This document shows positions 12,736 through 13,268 of a DNA stretch of 13,268 nucleotides, piece by piece. How positions within the stretch are numbered: position 1 is the first letter of the stretch; every line of letters starts with the position of its first letter. The stretch comes from an uncultured Chloroflexota bacterium (GTDB lineage Bacteria > Chloroflexota > Dehalococcoidia > UBA2247 > RBG-13-53-26), in assembly GCA_937860285.1 (NCBI GenBank), contig CALMBS010000009.1, positions 1-13,268 of the forward strand, in the 5' to 3' direction. A model generated the notes under the pieces. The model saw only the letters and a list, made by a program, of their open reading frames with translations. It searched no databases and had not been told where the DNA came from. The translations under genes were made by a program, and so were the position numbers.

Positions 12736-13268
12736 ATGGCGAAAGAGATCAAGAAGAAGACCCCAGCCAGGGCCGCGAAGGCGACTGCGGCGAAGAAGCC
12801 GGCAGTGAAGGGCAAGGCCGCTGCCGCCCGAAAGCCCGCAGCGAAGACCGCCCTGAAGCCGGCCGCCAAGGCCGCCCCCAAGCGCGTGCTGAAGCCCGTA
12901 GTCAAGAAGGAGATGGACGACTACTCCGGCCAGTACGACCCGAACCTGACCTTCAACGACTTCTCCAAGGACTTCATTCTGAAGCTGATGCAGGTGTGGC
13001 AGTATGCCTGGCTGCACATGACGGAGGCCTGGTACGACGCGGTCAAGGAGAAGGTGGACAGGGAGACCGCAGACGTCTGTGAGACCGCCGCCTGGTGCCG
13101 CATAGGAGAGAGGGTCAACCCGCGGTTCGCCAAGGTGGCCAACATCGAGCTGAAGACCGTCCTGGATTCCTTCAAGTGCCTTCAGCTGCCCCTGGACAAC
13201 ACCACCGGCGGCCTGTTCCCGGCCGAGGTGGAGATCATCAATCCCAACCACATAATCTGGACCATCCC
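12736..13268 (+). CDS. DUF6125-like protein with histone-H1-like Lys/Ala/Pro-rich N-terminal tail (3' truncated by window edge)
   Basis: The frame starting at ATG 12736 stays open to the window end (177 complete codons). Residues 1-59 are a basic low-complexity tail: by hand count 17 Lys, 3 Arg, 19 Ala, 6 Pro and only 2 acidic residues, in AAKKPA and KPAAK-type units like bacterial H1-like, HupB C-terminal or PhaF tails. From residue 60 (MDDYSGQYDPNLTFNDFSKDF) it matches the domain found twice in the divergent gene at 11227-12534, including DDYSG.(Y/F).P and the long helical part; the conserved C-terminal end is outside the window. AAGGAAGG lies about 6 nt before ATG 12736. The internal ATG at 12913 has AAGGAG directly against it, so the tail is most probably translated. 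A DNA-, RNA- or polyanion-binding role for the tail is inference; the domain function is unknown. Confidence 0.78.
   Translation, partial: MAKEIKKKTPARAAKATAAKKPAVKGKAAAARKPAAKTALKPAAKAAPKRVLKPVVKKEMDDYSGQYDPNLTFNDFSKDFILKLMQVWQYAWLHMTEAWYDAVKEKVDRETADVCETAAWCRIGERVNPRFAKVANIELKTVLDSFKCLQLPLDNTTGGLFPAEVEIINPNHIIWTI

Noticed and set aside
12913..12915. Internal ATG as the real start of the tailed DUF6125-like gene
   Set aside because: AAGGAG abuts the ATG with no spacing, whereas ATG 12736 has a properly spaced AAGGAAGG and a promoter upstream. It stays possible as a secondary start.

Overview
This window is GC-rich bacterial chromosome with short intergenic gaps, frequent GTG and TTG starts, good Shine-Dalgarno sequences and sigma-70-type promoters (TTGACA/C, 17-18 bp spacer, TA-rich -10). 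No mobile element, rRNA, tRNA or CRISPR array is visible. The gene mix (SelB, an ADP-forming acyl-CoA synthetase alpha-type protein, a Trm112-like Zn ribbon, and several proteins resembling DUF6125) suggests an uncultured Chloroflexota, possibly Dehalococcoidia-like. That placement is inference from protein style, not from a marker gene.

Layout. (1) 1-720 (+): 3' part of selB, the selenocysteine-specific elongation factor. (2) 741-1837 (-): two tandem paralogous MarR-type regulators, each with its own near-identical promoter. (3) 1888-3854 (-): a three-gene operon of gamma-carbonic-anhydrase-like protein, metal-dependent amidohydrolase and RNA 2',3'-cyclic phosphodiesterase. (4) 4033-7631 (+): a divergent operon of a MerR-type HTH regulator, a lipoprotein solute-binding protein, a FecCD permease, an ATPase (Fe-siderophore/cobalamin-type importer) and a Trm112-like Zn-ribbon protein. 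(5) 7610-10796 (-): an ADP-forming acyl-CoA synthetase alpha-type protein, then folP, folK and a QueD/PTPS-family gene. (6) 10986-11210 (+): dodecin. (7) 11227-12534 (-) and 12736-end (+): two divergent members of one DUF6125-like family. The first is internally duplicated. The second carries a Lys/Ala/Pro-rich, histone-H1-like N-terminal tail and runs off the window.

How the genes work together. The uptake operon probably imports an iron chelate or corrinoid under control of its first gene. The folate cluster has a PTPS homologue where folB is normally expected, and its CExxHGH motif suggests a PTPS-III-like bypass of dihydroneopterin aldolase. Between the CoA-synthetase and dodecin promoters lies a three-unit array of 24-bp palindromes, a candidate shared operator. 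The most unusual item is the H1-like tail fused to a DUF6125-like domain, opposite a two-domain relative. There is no gene-free stretch longer than about 200 bp.
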